From: Nageia nagi
Lineage: Eukaryota; Pinophyta
DNA length: 64,000 bases
Direction: 5' to 3'
Assembly (NCBI GenBank): GCA_050084985.1
Contig: JBITNC010000001.1
Coordinates: forward strand, 25,916,001 to 25,980,000
Below the pieces are notes generated by a model that worked only from the letters and a program-made list of their open reading frames with translations, did no database searches and was not told the origin of the DNA. Both the position numbers and the translations under genes were made by a program. Below, one piece after another: positions 44,525 through 56,639 of this stretch. Each line of letters begins with the position of its first letter. The stretch's first letter is position 1.

Positions 44525-44760
44525 TCATTAATACGCCAATCATATGTCAAAATAATACACCAATTGTATACAAAAATAATATGCAAATATTACACCAATT
44601 GTACTCCAAAATAATACATGAATTGTACACCAATCATACAAAAAAATAATGCGTGAATCATACACCAATCGTATGCTAAAATAATACATGAATCATACAC
44701 CAAAATAATATACTAATAATACATTAAAATATGACAAAAATGGGCCAAAATATACTAAAT
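44525..44760. repeat. AT-rich minisatellite, unit about 30-35 bp
   Basis: 'CAAAATAATACACCAATTGTA' and variants ('ATACATGAATCATACACCAA') repeat about seven times with poor conservation. The flanks 44160-44520 and 44760-44980 are AT-rich with no coding signal. Confidence 0.65.
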
Positions 44761-44982
44761 TATACTAAAATATATATGTCAAAATATGGTTTGACAAAAC
44801 AATGATAACATCCACATCAAAATATATCGAAATAGCATACATATAGATGTCTAAATATGCCAAATTGAGATACATCAATACATCAAAATGATATACATGT
44901 TTGTGTTAATACATCCACATCATATAATATATCAAAAATGATACAATGGTATTATCCACATAATAAGTACATGATAGGACTA

Positions 44983-46793
44983 CTAGTCATCAATATTAAC
45001 TTCCTCACTAGATGCAAACTCACTATCTAAGCCACTATGATGACTAGGCACTACCTTGTTAGGATGTGTTGCTTCATCATCAAAAAAATCCTTGAATCTC
45101 ATGTCCTGAGTAGATAGCAAATCACCCTCCTTCAATGCAATACCCTCCTACAATGCACCCCAACCTTGTGATGCACCCCTTGCAGTGCTTCCCCCTATGA
45201 TGCAGTACCCACCTATAAAAAATAAGAAAATAAATATTAGTGTATTACAAATAATATACATCAACTATAAGAAATTCATATGCCTTTATTAATTAAAATA
45301 ATTGAAATTACTTACACTAGCATTTAGCCTATCCCTCAGGGCCTGATAATCATATGTGACACCATATTATCATTCATTATCATCAAGAAATTGATTGAAA
45401 TATCTCAACTACAAAAAAAATAATTAGTACTATATTAAAAACCATTTATCTATTCATTTTCAAAAATTAAATATCATTGAAAATCACATGCAATAAATAT
45501 ACTTACAAATCAAATATCCACATACTTCGCCCCTCCAATTCCCACCTGATGCATAATATTGCTTCCTAGTTTGGCAAGTAGGACTTCACCCCTTTTTCTT
45601 ATGACATCTCCAAGCCTTTGGCTTTCCTTTTATCTGCCTCAACTACTTTCTTTATTAGCATCTTCCAAACCTTTTAGGAAAAAATTAATTAGTATTATGT
45701 TAAAAAAATAATAATGAATCAAGTTCAAATATTAAATATCAATGATAATATTCCATACCTTCTTATGGATGTCAACTAGTTTCTATGCTAAGTTTCTTTA
45801 TTCAAGGGCAAGTTTCATCACTTTTCATCCTGACATGATCTCTAAACCTTTTCAAATTCAAGTCTTCCTATTAAAGCACTTTCTTCTTGCTCCACTCTTC
45901 ACCAAATTCATGTTTCAAGTTTGTTATTATTTTCTTTTTTTCTACAAAAATACAAATTATAACAAATTAGTTTTAGTCTCTTGAAATATTAAATGAATGA
46001 AAGTGCAACATACATACTAAAAAATAGCATAAATAATGAAAATAAATACATAACAAAATCATCTTGTTTCTTCCATCATTTGTTAAGGGTTTTTACAAAT
46101 TCTACTATTGTAGCATTCTTGGGAGATTTGTAAAATAGTGAACCTAAAAAAGTTGAAATATATTATTAAATCAATATACTTCTAATCAATATGTAAATTT
46201 ATATTTTTCAAACATAAACTATCACCCTTTTCATCTTTCAGAACCTCACCATTCAAACTCATAAAAATTTAAAGATTTCTAGAGCCTTAAGTCTTCATCG
46301 ATATAGATTGTTGATTCATTGACTCTACACATACATATATTGCATGGATCAAATCACAATATGCTTCAAAATATAAATTAGAATAATTTTTCATTTCTTT
46401 TTAATAAATTATTTATTTATAAATAATTACCTGAAGGAGTGATGCCTTATCTATACGATGTGGTAACACCACCTTCTCATCTAGCCTTGTCATCCTCCAA
46501 ACATTGACATCAACTCATCATGGCTAAACATACATTTACCAAATTCAAAAACCCCCTTTAACTTCTTTATATATTCAATAAATTAAATAAATAAGTGATT
46601 ACATGTCCTACTTAATGACATATATATAGTATAATTGGAAACTATGTTGATATTACATAATACATATGAATACTTACAAGTGCTTTTTTTATTTTTATAA
46701 GTTCATCTTTCTCTTTTTCCACATCCTTTTCTTTGGATTTATTTATCTTTGTCACCCTTCTTTTCATGCCCCATATGTGGTCAATGGTGATCA
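44983..46793 (-). pseudogene. degraded multi-exon gene of unknown family
   Basis: On the minus strand, blocks with protein-like composition are bounded by GT(A)..AG. The exons as I read them are 46678-46793 (fully open, 'IDHIWGMKRRVTKINKSKEKD', then GTAAGT), others unclear around 46040-46540, 45759-45941, 45507-45670, 45316-45408 and a last exon 44983-45212 ending in TAG ('DEATHPNKVVPSHHSGLDSE'). Stops inside several exons show decay. The lysine-rich, short-exon layout could be the accessory transposase of a plant DNA transposon, but I found no decisive motif. Confidence 0.4.
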
Positions 46794-46860
46794 CTAAAAG
46801 CAAGTAAACAAAAGTTTAGTATTGATGTTAATATTATAGAATGAAAAATGTATATCTAAT

Positions 46861-48770
46861 TTGTGTTCTACTATAATTTGCCAAACTAATAAAGTATGCA
46901 ATTCCAAAGATGAGAAATTAATACCCTATAAATATATGTTCAAGATGCTTCTCAATCATTTCAATGCATATCATATAGAAAATATTCTAATAAATTATAA
47001 TATATATGTAGATGACATGATTAATGCAACTTCTCTTACATCAATTGAAGTGTAAGATGAAGAAATAATATTAACAATCAAGAATATTGGTGATTCTTCT
47101 AATATTAATTATTCTCAAGTTTATGGGTTTAATATCAAATGCCTTACAAAAAGTAAAACATATGAAATTGCAACAAGAAAAAATAAAATAGGAAGCAGAT
47201 AAGCAATTGACAAATGTCATTTTCATAAATGAAGAGGTATATGCCAATATAAAAAGAGGGAGACCAATAATAGTCATAAATCCTATTCCTTAATAGAAAT
47301 TTGAGCTTCCACCTGGTTCAAGGGTATATAACATGATTTATCATCTAAGAATATATAAGAAAAGATAAAGATTATATGATCTTATTGACTATATTTCAAA
47401 AGCACATAAAGAGATCTTGTATGAGGCCTTTAAAAATGAGTAAGTTGTAACAAGAATAGTTACACCTACATTTTTTGAGATGGTAAATACATGGAGACAA
47501 GGAAAACTAATCAAGTTTCATGATATTATACTCCCAAGGTAAGATGTGATATATAATATTTTTCTCTCTACATCAAGGCCAACCTTTATGGAGAATAAGT
47601 CAAGAGATTAGATTAGTTTAGGTGTGAATATTTTATCTTCTAAATGCTTAGAAATGTTTTAACATGAAAATATAAATTTGCCTCAAATAGAAAAGCCTAC
47701 AATAAAAATTAGAGGTATTAATAATATTTCAAAGTATTTCATTAGAATTATCAATCTAATTTTATAGTAGGACCAAAACCCTTGTAAGTCCAATTCATAT
47801 CATTAAACAAGAGTTGGCATATGATTTTCTATTAGGAAGATCATGGATACATGATATAAGATTAATTCTCTTAATATTTCTAGAGTTTTTAAAATTTGAA
47901 TATGATGGTAAATTGTATAAGATTGAAGATGAAAAAAATCCTCATTAGTCATACTATAATGTTGATAAACTTACTATTGATGTTCTGCATATTGAGGTGA
48001 ATCTATATGGAGTTTCTAATAAGGGTAAAAAGCAATATGATCAACCCATTTTGAAGAAAGTAGAGGAACATATGATATTTTTTGAAATAGGACCCAGAAC
48101 ATGCAAAATTAAAGATCTTAATTATATATATAATTTGTTAAAGATTTGGGTTGATCAAAAAATCCATAGGATCAACAACATTACCATTTTAATCATTCAT
48201 AATAAGAATACAATTGTTGTAGTTTTAATGATGATAAAGATTTAGAATTCTTAATAGAGAAAATGTTAGCAGTTGTACAACTAGATTCCTCAAGTGAAGA
48301 GTCTAGCAAATAAGAAGAAATGAGAAATTAAAATCTAAGTAAACAATTTTAAATTATGGTTAATAATATATTTGTTATAAAATATATGACTTAGAAATAT
48401 GACAACTAAGGAGGCCTTGGTAGTAGTGAGCAAGTTATGACATCCTTTTCTTAAAATAATAGAGAGGTCAAGAAAGTAAAGAAGGACATGGATATGGATT
48501 CAACAAGATGATGAATAAGACACACTTGATTATGTATAATTATTTGAGGATGCCAACATGGTTGAGATAGTTCAATTATTTGAATCAATTGATGCCAAAA
48601 ATGGATTGACACTAGAAAGAAATTTGTATTTGATTGTTAGATGATGCAATTTTGAGTTCATTAGAACTAGATAAGAGTTTCCAAATTCAAGAAAAAAGAG
48701 AAATAATGAGTATGTCATGAATATTGATGGGTAGTTTAGCAAAGAAGAAGACAATGAACTTTTATTTGGC
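46861..48770 (+). pseudogene. plus-strand retroelement remnant with protease-like segment
   Basis: Frames 46861-47055 and 47997-48245 and the stretch between them read as one decayed polyprotein. 'YDLIDYISKAHKEILYEAFKNE' lies at about 47370-47440. 'AYDFLLGRSWIHDI' lies at about 47818-47860, matching the end of retropepsin domains (LLGRPWIH). 'FLKFEYDGKLYKIEDEKNP' follows. This is the only large retroelement fragment on the plus strand here. Reverse transcriptase was not seen. The lineage is probably Ty3/gypsy, but the start and end are unclear. Confidence 0.5.
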
Positions 48771-49017
48771 TAAATAATATTTTCTTCATCATATAATTAT
48801 ATTAAATTTACTAAAAAATTATATCAAATTTACTAAATTTTGTTTTATATAATTTAGTATATGAATCAAGTTTTGTGAAATTATGAGTTTAGGAAGCAAT
48901 GTTTTAGAGCATAAAAAGAGTTTCAAAAATTGGGAGCAAAAAATAAGTTTTTAGAGAATAAGGATTAGTTCCAAAGTTGAGAATTTCATAGGTATGTCCC
49001 TATTTTTGACAGCATTT

Positions 49018-49295
49018 CATTTTATGGTGCAATTTGAAGAATTTATTTCAATTTATTGGTGCATTATTGAGGAGAAATGGTTTTAGTTTTCAATGTCATG
49101 GTGCATTGTTGAGAAGGAATGGATTTAATTTCAATTTTTTTGGTACATTGTTGAGAAGGAATGGTTTTAATTTTTGATTTCATTTTATGGTGCAATGTAA
49201 AGAATTTATTTCAATTTCTTGGTGCATTATTGAGAGGAATGGTTTTAATTTCTAATTTCATGGTGCATTGTTGATAAGGAATGGATTTAATTGAA
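49018..49295. repeat. tandem repeat with 'CATGGTGCATTGTTGAGAAGG' units
   Basis: Units of about 45-60 bp carry 'TGGTGCATT(G/A)TTGAG(A)AGGAATGG' and a poly-T-rich spacer. A higher-order period of 163 bp is seen from 'CATTTTATGG' at 49018 and 49181. About five units. The flanking DNA, 48770-49017 and 49296-49724, has no clear gene. Confidence 0.7.
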
Positions 49296-49724
49296 ACATG
49301 CAAGTAAAAACTTACATACCTTATGAAAATTAGGAACAATGGAGAGGAATTTGCAAGAAACCCATTCTCCTCCCATAAAATGCAAAACCCTATGAGTAAA
49401 CATGCCAAAAAATATTATAAAAAAGGTTAAAATCAAGTGAAATGAGGTATAAATCAAGTTAGATTTGAGTGAAATAAGCTACAAGGTCACATCCTTAGTG
49501 TTCCCCCTCTCGAAACTATATTTGTATCCCCTTTGACAAGAGACAGCTTAGAGGAAAGTGATAGGAAACCCCCATTTTTATTTTTTGAATTATTAGTGTA
49601 ATCCATTGTAAAAAAAACATAAAATTGCATCTCTTTTTATGTGCCTTTTTGCATCAGAATTTGCATCCAAAAATGCCTATTTAGAAAAAAAATAAAATTT
49701 GTAGTTAAAATCATTATTATTTGG

Positions 49725-50262
49725 GTTAGCGGTCAGGGTTTGATTTAGCAATTAGGAATTGGGTTAGGGTTAGGGTTAGCAATTAGGGTCTGGGTTAGGG
49801 TTAGTAGTTAAGGTTAGGGTTAGGGTTAGCAATTAGGATTTGGATTAGGGTTAACAATTTGGGTTAGCAGTTATGATTAAAATTAGGGTTAGGGTTAGTG
49901 TTAGGGTTAGAGTTAGTGTTAGGGTTAGGGTACTTAGTGATTAGGGTTATGGTTAGGGTTACTAGTTAGGGTTTGGGTTAGCAGTTACAATTACAATTAA
50001 GGTTCATAGTTTAGGTACTTAATGGTTAGAGTTAGGGTTAGGGTTAGTAGTTAGGGTCATTAGTAGTTAAGGTTAAAAATAGTGTTAGTAATGGTTAGTG
50101 TTTGGGTTAGGGTTAGGGTTAGTATTAGCAGTGTTTAGCATTTGGGTTAGGGTTAGTAGTGTTTAGTGTTAGGGTTAAGGTTATATATGATTAGTGGTTA
50201 GTAGTTGGGATTAGGGTTAGTGTAGGTTAGGGTTAGGATTAAGGTTAGTGGTTAGGTTGGTG
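49725..50262. repeat. degenerate TTAGGG-type array
   Basis: Over about 540 bp the plus strand is made of GGGTTA hexamers in short perfect runs, broken by 'GCAATTAGG', 'AGTAGTTA' and similar. The unit is TTAGGG, not the TTTAGGG of most plant telomeres. It ends at both sides in unique sequence, so it is interstitial. Confidence 0.85.
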
Positions 50263-51560
50263 GTTTCCATCTCTTAGGAATATTATTATCTTCCCAAATA
50301 CTCATGAGATCTTGGTTTAACATAATTTTATCAATAATGAATGGGGATATACATGAAATGGATAAATCAATCTCTTTAAGGGAATGAGGCCTAAAATTTT
50401 TTAAAACACCATTACATCTCCTATAGCCTACCCCCATGGGTCCAATATTTATAAAAAGATGAATTTTCCATTTATTTTGATATTTCCTATTCTCATCAAA
50501 ATTCCTAGACCACTTATTATTCATAGTATTTCAAAAGATTATAATCTATCAAACCTTAGATTAAGTGAGATGGTTATAATCACCATGGAAAAGGTTTTTT
50601 AATCAACCAATATTACAACTAGTATATTTATCCTTTATGATCATAACTTGGAGCTAACCTTTAGGAGAGATTTCATGGATACATAAAAATTAGAATTTCT
50701 TTAGAAAAGGAATTCACTTTCTCTCTAACCTCATTTTTGATAAACTAGGGAATGTCTTCATTAGGATAAAATTTGTATCGATTTCAAACTTACCAACATA
50801 AATAAGGAGTCTTTAAGGATATAAAAGAACATTTCCCTCTTCACTTACAATAAAATATGGATTTTTATTCTAAAAATCATAAAATAATGATTGGAAATGG
50901 TATCTTAATACCCCAATTCATAGTTATAGGCCTAAATTTGGGGATTGGTGGCTCTCTTCCTACCTCCTTATGATGGATACTTTTCATAAGTTTTGGCTTC
51001 TCCATTCACCTAATTAAAATGGGGAGTCACCTTTTTAAACTTTATAGGCCCCCTACCAAGTGAGGCTAGATAAGACACTTTTACATGAAGCATTTTATTC
51101 TAGGGTACCCAAATAGGCACCTAATTGAAGGACTTGTACATCATCAATTCTCTCTACCCATAATAATAACTCCTAAAATAATTTTTGTATACCTTCTTAG
51201 CATGTCAAAAATACTACGTTGAATGGATTTGGATATTCCTTTTCTCTCTCTAATTCTTCACTCAAGGTTCCCATGGTGACACATTTTATTATGATGTTTC
51301 ATTCCTATCATCCTATATACTTCAAATTCTAGCATTTGCTTTGATTGGGGATACTACTCTTGATATGAAAATCCAATTTTTTTATTTTCTCTCAAACTAC
51401 TCCTAATAAATTTAACTATCTTGATATAATGAGAGCTTATTATTATTTTTCTACAAACCTAAAAGTTAATTATGGAGGTCACCCATTTAAGGATATATTT
51501 TAATGATACATTGAGGGGTAGGCCCAACTAGCATGACTTTTCAAACATTCCCACTATCAC
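50263..51560 (-). pseudogene. degraded minus-strand ORF of unknown family
   Basis: Frame 50252-50524 ('KWKIHLFINIGPMGVGYRRC', 'IWEDNNIPKRWKPP') is open and protein-like. Its lower end runs into the TTAGGG-type array. Upstream on the same strand, around 50980-51130, 'KVSYLASLGRGPIKFKKVTPHF' appears between stops. No known motif was recognised. It may be a retroelement ORF. Confidence 0.35.
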
Positions 51561-51829
51561 CATTAGCATGATCATTAAGGGTTGGGGGGGGGGGAATGGA
51601 TTCTAAATTTAGATGGGAAATTGGGCCCATGTTGCATATGATTGATGATATGTCCTCTATTGCATATAATATATATCATCATTTTATATTTGTATTTCGA
51701 AAGTAAAAAATTTGCTTGTGTTTTTGAGTTGGTCTAAGATTGGAAGATTTATTGATTATTACTATTTGTGTATTAATCTTTTTTTTCTTTAAATTGTAAA
51801 TTAGGTTAATTACTTGGCTTATATCATGC

Positions 51830-53113
51830 CTCCAAGCTTGGGAGGAGTGATGTGTCATTTAATTTAGATGCATTTCCTACACCAATTACTAGGAGGTCAA
51901 GAAGTGATGTGTCATATGATTCAAAGGAGTTTTCTCCACCACATACTAGGATACTAAGGAGTGATGTGTCATCTGATTTAGAAGAGTTTCCTACATAGTT
52001 ATTAGGAGGATTAGGAGTGATGTGTCATCTAATTCAAAGCTTAAGATATTTCTTGCAAGTCCCATGAGGAGGAGTGATGTTTCATCTGATGAGGAAGAGG
52101 TAAGATAAATGTTATTACCTATGATGTAGAAATGTAAGATCATTTAAATTCTCACTTTCATGATATTATTTGCAATATTTAATTTTATTTTATTATTAAT
52201 ATTGTAGGAATAAACTATGCAAATGATCGATGAGTCATCCTCATCATTAAAATATGATGATGCTCATGAGGTGATTAATTAGGATCAAAATTTGAATTAC
52301 TTTTTGTATTCTTATATATTGAATTATATCAAATAAAACTAAATAAAATCAATATGTAGATCCAGCATATGAAGCCAAAATAATGTGTAGGTCCATCAAA
52401 TGAAGTTAAAGAGATGTCTATAAGAATAATATTTTAAAAGTGGATTCATTAATTAGAAGTGGATGCATGTTCTAGTGCACATGAGGAGCCAATTGATATA
52501 CCAGAGGAGAATGTTCATGATTTGGGTTTGATGCACTTACCATAAAAGCTACAACTTAAATATCAAACATACATATGATCATGGGAAATACAGTGCATGG
52601 CCAACTAAAATGCATTTTCCAAAGTCTATGAGATATTTCCTTATTGTGGACATCAATACATGATCAAACCATATGAAAAGTGCTTTGGATATGGTTTGTT
52701 TATACATAGTATTATGGTTGTTAATCTAGGTTTTGAGACAAAGCCATTGATGTCATTTTGTGGGTCAATTTACATAGTAGTGGATTAGAAAAAATTAGCA
52801 TCATATATGTACAATATGTCCACATATGGATTATGTGCAAATGCTTCCAAGATTCCACATCTAAAGCATTCAAAACTCTTATACTTTAATGGTTGACCAA
52901 AAATAGAAGGAAACATAGCTAGATACATAAATAGTTGTGTAGGTGAAGAATGGGAACCAAATTATGAATTTCACCAACGTACTAATGATAAATAAGACTT
53001 CATGGGTAGACAAATGAGTAATTATATAGTTATTGTTCTGATTAAAACTCTTAATGTTGGTGGTGAGCTACTAGTTTACTATAATTATAGGAGACCTAAT
53101 CCAAGACATAAAG
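51830..53113 (+). pseudogene. degraded gene with a SET-domain-like region
   Basis: An early exon (about 51830-52107) holds five near-copies of an 18-20 residue unit (RSDVSSDLEEFPTP). It ends at GAAGAG|GTAAGA, and an acceptor TTGTAG lies at about 52207. The region 52684-53113 keeps one frame, with three stops, in the order 'FGYGLFIHSIMV', 'YFNG-PKIEGNIARYINSCVG', 'EPNYEFH' and 'IVIVLIKTLNVGGELLVYYNY'. That matches the SET layout: GxG start, GNxARFxNHSC, then a GEEL..DYxY end. The conserved NHSC reads NSC and the post-SET part is missing or unclear. SET enzymes methylate lysine, usually on histones. This copy cannot work. It lies just before the CACTA transposase on the same strand. Confidence 0.5.
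51845..52085 (+). repeat. 57-bp coding tandem repeat (RSDVSS unit)
   Basis: 'AGTGATGTGTCAT' recurs at about 51845, 51902, 51959, 52016 and 52073 (the last with TTTCAT). The period of 57 bp is a multiple of three, so the repeat encodes a 19-residue unit. Confidence 0.75.
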
Positions 53114-53263
53114 CACAAAGTTTAGAGTTAGGAGGTGATCAAAATGTAATAATTCATCTAGGAACAAAGACCAAAAATAAAAATAAAAATATTATTGATG
53201 TGTATGAATGGATGTATCAATTTGTATGTATGGATCATGTGTATGTTTCGATGTATCAATTTG

Positions 53264-53264
<1 letters not shown>

Positions 53265-53328
<64 letters not shown>
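53265..53328. repeat. (TA)n microsatellite
   Basis: About 64 bp of TA with one break near 53303. The flanks repeat 'ATGGATGTATCAAATT'. It gives rise to meaningless Ile/Tyr frames on both strands. Confidence 0.9.
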
Positions 53329-53580
53329 GGATATAGCGATCATGTGTATATATAATGGATGTATCAAATTACTTTGCACTTATTACATTTATTTATTATT
53401 TTAATTAATGGTTTGTAAGAACTAATTTAGCAGGCAACAAATAGTCATCATGAACACTCAAAAATGATAATCGTTACACCAACATTGCATTGAAATAATG
53501 TAAGTAGGAGAGATAAGAAGATACTACAAAAAACATGAACCCTTGGAAAATATGCACAACTTACATCTAAACCAAATCTA

Positions 53581-55118
53581 ATGGCTCTTATTCAAATACC
53601 TATGTGGGATTCAAGTATTGATGATGATAAATTAAGAGAGCATAATATTGGTCATGATGACGATGATAATAATGTTGATAAAGAAAATGGAATTGATGGT
53701 TTACTTGAGTCCCTATATATTCATGTTGATGATGATGAAAGAGATGGTGTTTTAGAAATGGATAGCATATATAGTGCTTCCAAAAGTAAATTATATGAAG
53801 AAATAAACAAAAATATATTATCAATGATCCTACTTGTGATGAACATAAAAGGCAAACATGGATGGTCAGATACAAATTTCACTTCTCTTTTGAGGTATGA
53901 ATTTTTTTTTTTATATTTTAATTTCTATCAAATTAACTACATAAATTATTTTTCATTGGTATTATAGGTTACTAAAAGAAAAGTTGTTTCCAAGTGATAA
54001 TGTCATCCTATATTCGTTCAAAAAAGCATGTGACATTATGAAGGATGTAGGGGTTGAGTATAATTCATATCATGCATGTATTAATGATTGCATATTGTTT
54101 AAAGAAGAATATGATATAAAGACTAAATGTACAAAGTGTAAAGAATCAAGATATAGTGAAACATGCAAAAAATTCCAAATAAGGTTGTTCACGTAATGCT
54201 AACCCTTTCCAAGTTGGCATGAATATTCTAGTATAAATTACTTGCAGAATTGATGTAATGGCATGCAAGAAATAGAAGTGAATAAGGTGTGTTGTGTATA
54301 CTTGTAGATAGTAAAGCAATGAAACATATAGAGAAGTGGCTCAATAAAGTTAAATATGAACCTAAGAGTGTAAAATTGGGTTTAGCAATGGATAGGATCA
54401 ATCCATTTTTGAACCAAACATTCACTTATTCATGTTGGTCTATTGTTATAATCAATTATAACATACCTCCATGAATGTCTATAAGAAAAGAGCATTTGAC
54501 ATTGGTTGGTTATAATACTTGGAAGGAAATAAGTTAAACACATAGATGTCTACCTTAAAATATTAATTAATGAGTTTCAACTCTTATGGAAAGGAATTCA
54601 AATGTATGATATAAATAGAGCTATCAATCAAAGGTCATTCAAATGTTATGGCATACTATGTTGGACTATACATGATTATCTATGGCTTTTTGTTTATGCA
54701 AGTATGTATATATATAGTAGTTTAGACATGTGAATATTTGATTTTTTATAACCATATGAATTATATGCATTATCTAAAAACACTTATCATAGGTCTTCCT
54801 ATAAAAGCTTATCATGCTTATCTGTGGTGTGTGAAAAATCTTTCATCAAGAGTTTTAAGTCAGATGTGTAAGATGGAGTATATCAACCATAAGAAATATT
54901 TTCCAATGGATCATATTTTTTCAAAAAAGGGAGCCTATGGTCAAGTAGATAAAACCCTTATTCCTATTTACAAAACTTCTATGAGTTGGTTCATAAAGTA
55001 CCAACAATGTATGGAAAATTTTAGGAAAAGAGCCCATGACAAAGATATTACTTTAGGATCACATGATGAGATTATACTTTGCAAAAATGATTTACCAGCA
55101 TATTTTGAAAATATGTAG
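53581..55118 (+). pseudogene. CACTA TNP2-type transposase, N-terminal and central part
   Basis: 53581-53894 is an acidic N-terminus ending 'KGKHGWSDTNFTSLLR'. A 73-bp GT-AG intron (53895-53967) follows. The next exon gives 'LLKEKLFPSDNVILYSFKKA', then 'YHACINDCILFKEEYD' and 'CTKCKESRY', the Cys/His block typical of TNP2. From 54289, 'EKWLNKVKYEPKSVKLGLAMD' and from 54738 'IGLPIKAYHAYLWCVK', followed by 'MDHIFSKKGAYG', continue the family pattern. Stops between exons show that it is dead. In its family the protein is the catalytic transposase. Confidence 0.82.
53895..53967 (+). other. intron in the TNP2 pseudogene
   Basis: TTTTGAG|GTATGA to ATTATAG|GTTACT. Removing it joins FTSLLR to LLKEKLF in frame, matching the family. 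Confidence 0.75.
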
Positions 55119-55369
55119 GTTCGTAAAGTTTCAAATTCATAAGTTTACCAATTAAATGATGAATTACTTACATGTTTTTAGGCATGAACAAATTATGAAT
55201 ATTTTATACACTAGAATATTGGAAGGAGTTGTTAGTGACATATTTAATGGATCCTATGAATAATGTAAAGAATGTTGCATCTTCTTTGTATCAATATACA
55301 ACAACCAAAGAAGCATATACTAATGTCATGAGAAATAACTTAAATATATTTAGAAAATGAGATCTTTAT

Positions 55370-56107
55370 TGATAACTTACTATCAATATGAAAGAAAAGA
55401 AGTACCTATGACAACATGGCTTATGAAAAATGATGAAGTGAAAAAGTTACACAAACTTATTCAAAACATCATAACACCATGAAGTGCATTAAGTGTTGAT
55501 GGTAAAATCAAAAGATTCAAGACTCATGATTACCATAACTTCATGAAGGTATTGATCTCATATTATATTTTTCACATTTTCTATCAAAATAAAAATACTT
55601 CCTATATTTATGCCCATACTTTCTGTGGAATATTTTTTCAATTACAATTCATGGAAGTGGGGGTCTATTTGTTGATCTTAGACATTAAATGGGTCAATTG
55701 TCATTATTTCTAAGGCATTTCATGTTATAGTATGGCTCTATGAAAATAATATAGCATGCATTTATTCTTATTTTCTAATATTTTATGCATTTTGATATGT
55801 TATATTTTGATTATATTATATTTTCACGAATAGGTGGTTATCTTCAAAGGAGATACATGTGGCTACAATAGATCAATGGCATGGAAAAATTGTTGAAATA
55901 GTCTACAAATTAGAAATAGAATTACTACCTATTTTTATGGACATAAAAGTGTACATATTGATCAACCTAGTAGATGATATTGACATGGTAGGTGTTATGA
56001 GTGCTAGAAACATATTTTTTGTAGATAGATTTTTAAAAGTGTTGAAGGGATTTATTAGACAACATTCACAACTTGAAGGATCTATGGGTGAGGGATACAT
56101 TGTATAA
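55370..56107 (+). pseudogene. CACTA DUF4218 region
   Basis: 55420-55560 contains 'LMKNDEVKKLHKLIQNI' and 'IKRFKTHDYHNFMKV' (family: GLKSHDCHVLMQQLLPV). After a gap of AT-rich sequence (about 55565-55830), frame 55859-56107 contains 'LLPIFMDIKVYILINLVDDI', 'FVDRFLKVLKGFIRQHSQLE' and 'GSMGEGYI', a clear DUF4218 core. The gap could be an intron. A few frame breaks remain. Confidence 0.82.
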
Positions 56108-56639
56108 GAATCTTTTTTTATGCAAGTATCTTTTTTAAATAGATGCTTTTGCCCCAAAGATGTGGAATGTAAACAAAGACAGTGAGAAATTAGAAGGGGG
56201 GTCTTAGAAATAGGTAGAACATCATATTCTCTTAAAGGTATTAACTATGTTTTATATATATACATGTAATTTGGATTTACAAATTATATCAATGCTTAAT
56301 TACCAGCTAACAAGTATGTATTATGGTATTAAGAATTTATAGATTGTGCCTTTAAGAATCTATAAACTGATTTGTCATGAAGCATTATGCATGTTACAAA
56401 AACCAAACTAAAAGAAGGAAAATTGAATAAGAAGGTGACTTGAAAATATAAGAGAGAAAAATTGGCAACAAGAATGTCTAAGGTCATAGATGAAGAATGA
56501 AATTGAAAAGAAATAACAAGTTACAGAAGGAAAAATAGATGAATATGATCAAATTGCATTAAATATCGCTATAGGATGCAAGTTTGAGGTAATTATTTTT
56601 ATTAATATTTATAAGACTTTAATTTTTATGTAAATATAT

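Noticed and set aside
49725-50262. A true chromosome end
   Set aside because: Unique and coding-like sequence continues on both sides and the array is degenerate.
51576-51592. Poly-G run as a G-quadruplex regulatory site
   Set aside because: A single homopolymer run with no adjacent gene signal. It may also be a sequencing artefact.
53265-53328. (TA)n as a replication origin or cruciform regulatory site
   Set aside because: Simple microsatellite with no supporting context.
53158-53404. ORFs rich in Ile-Tyr repeats on both strands
   Set aside because: Products of the (TA)n microsatellite.
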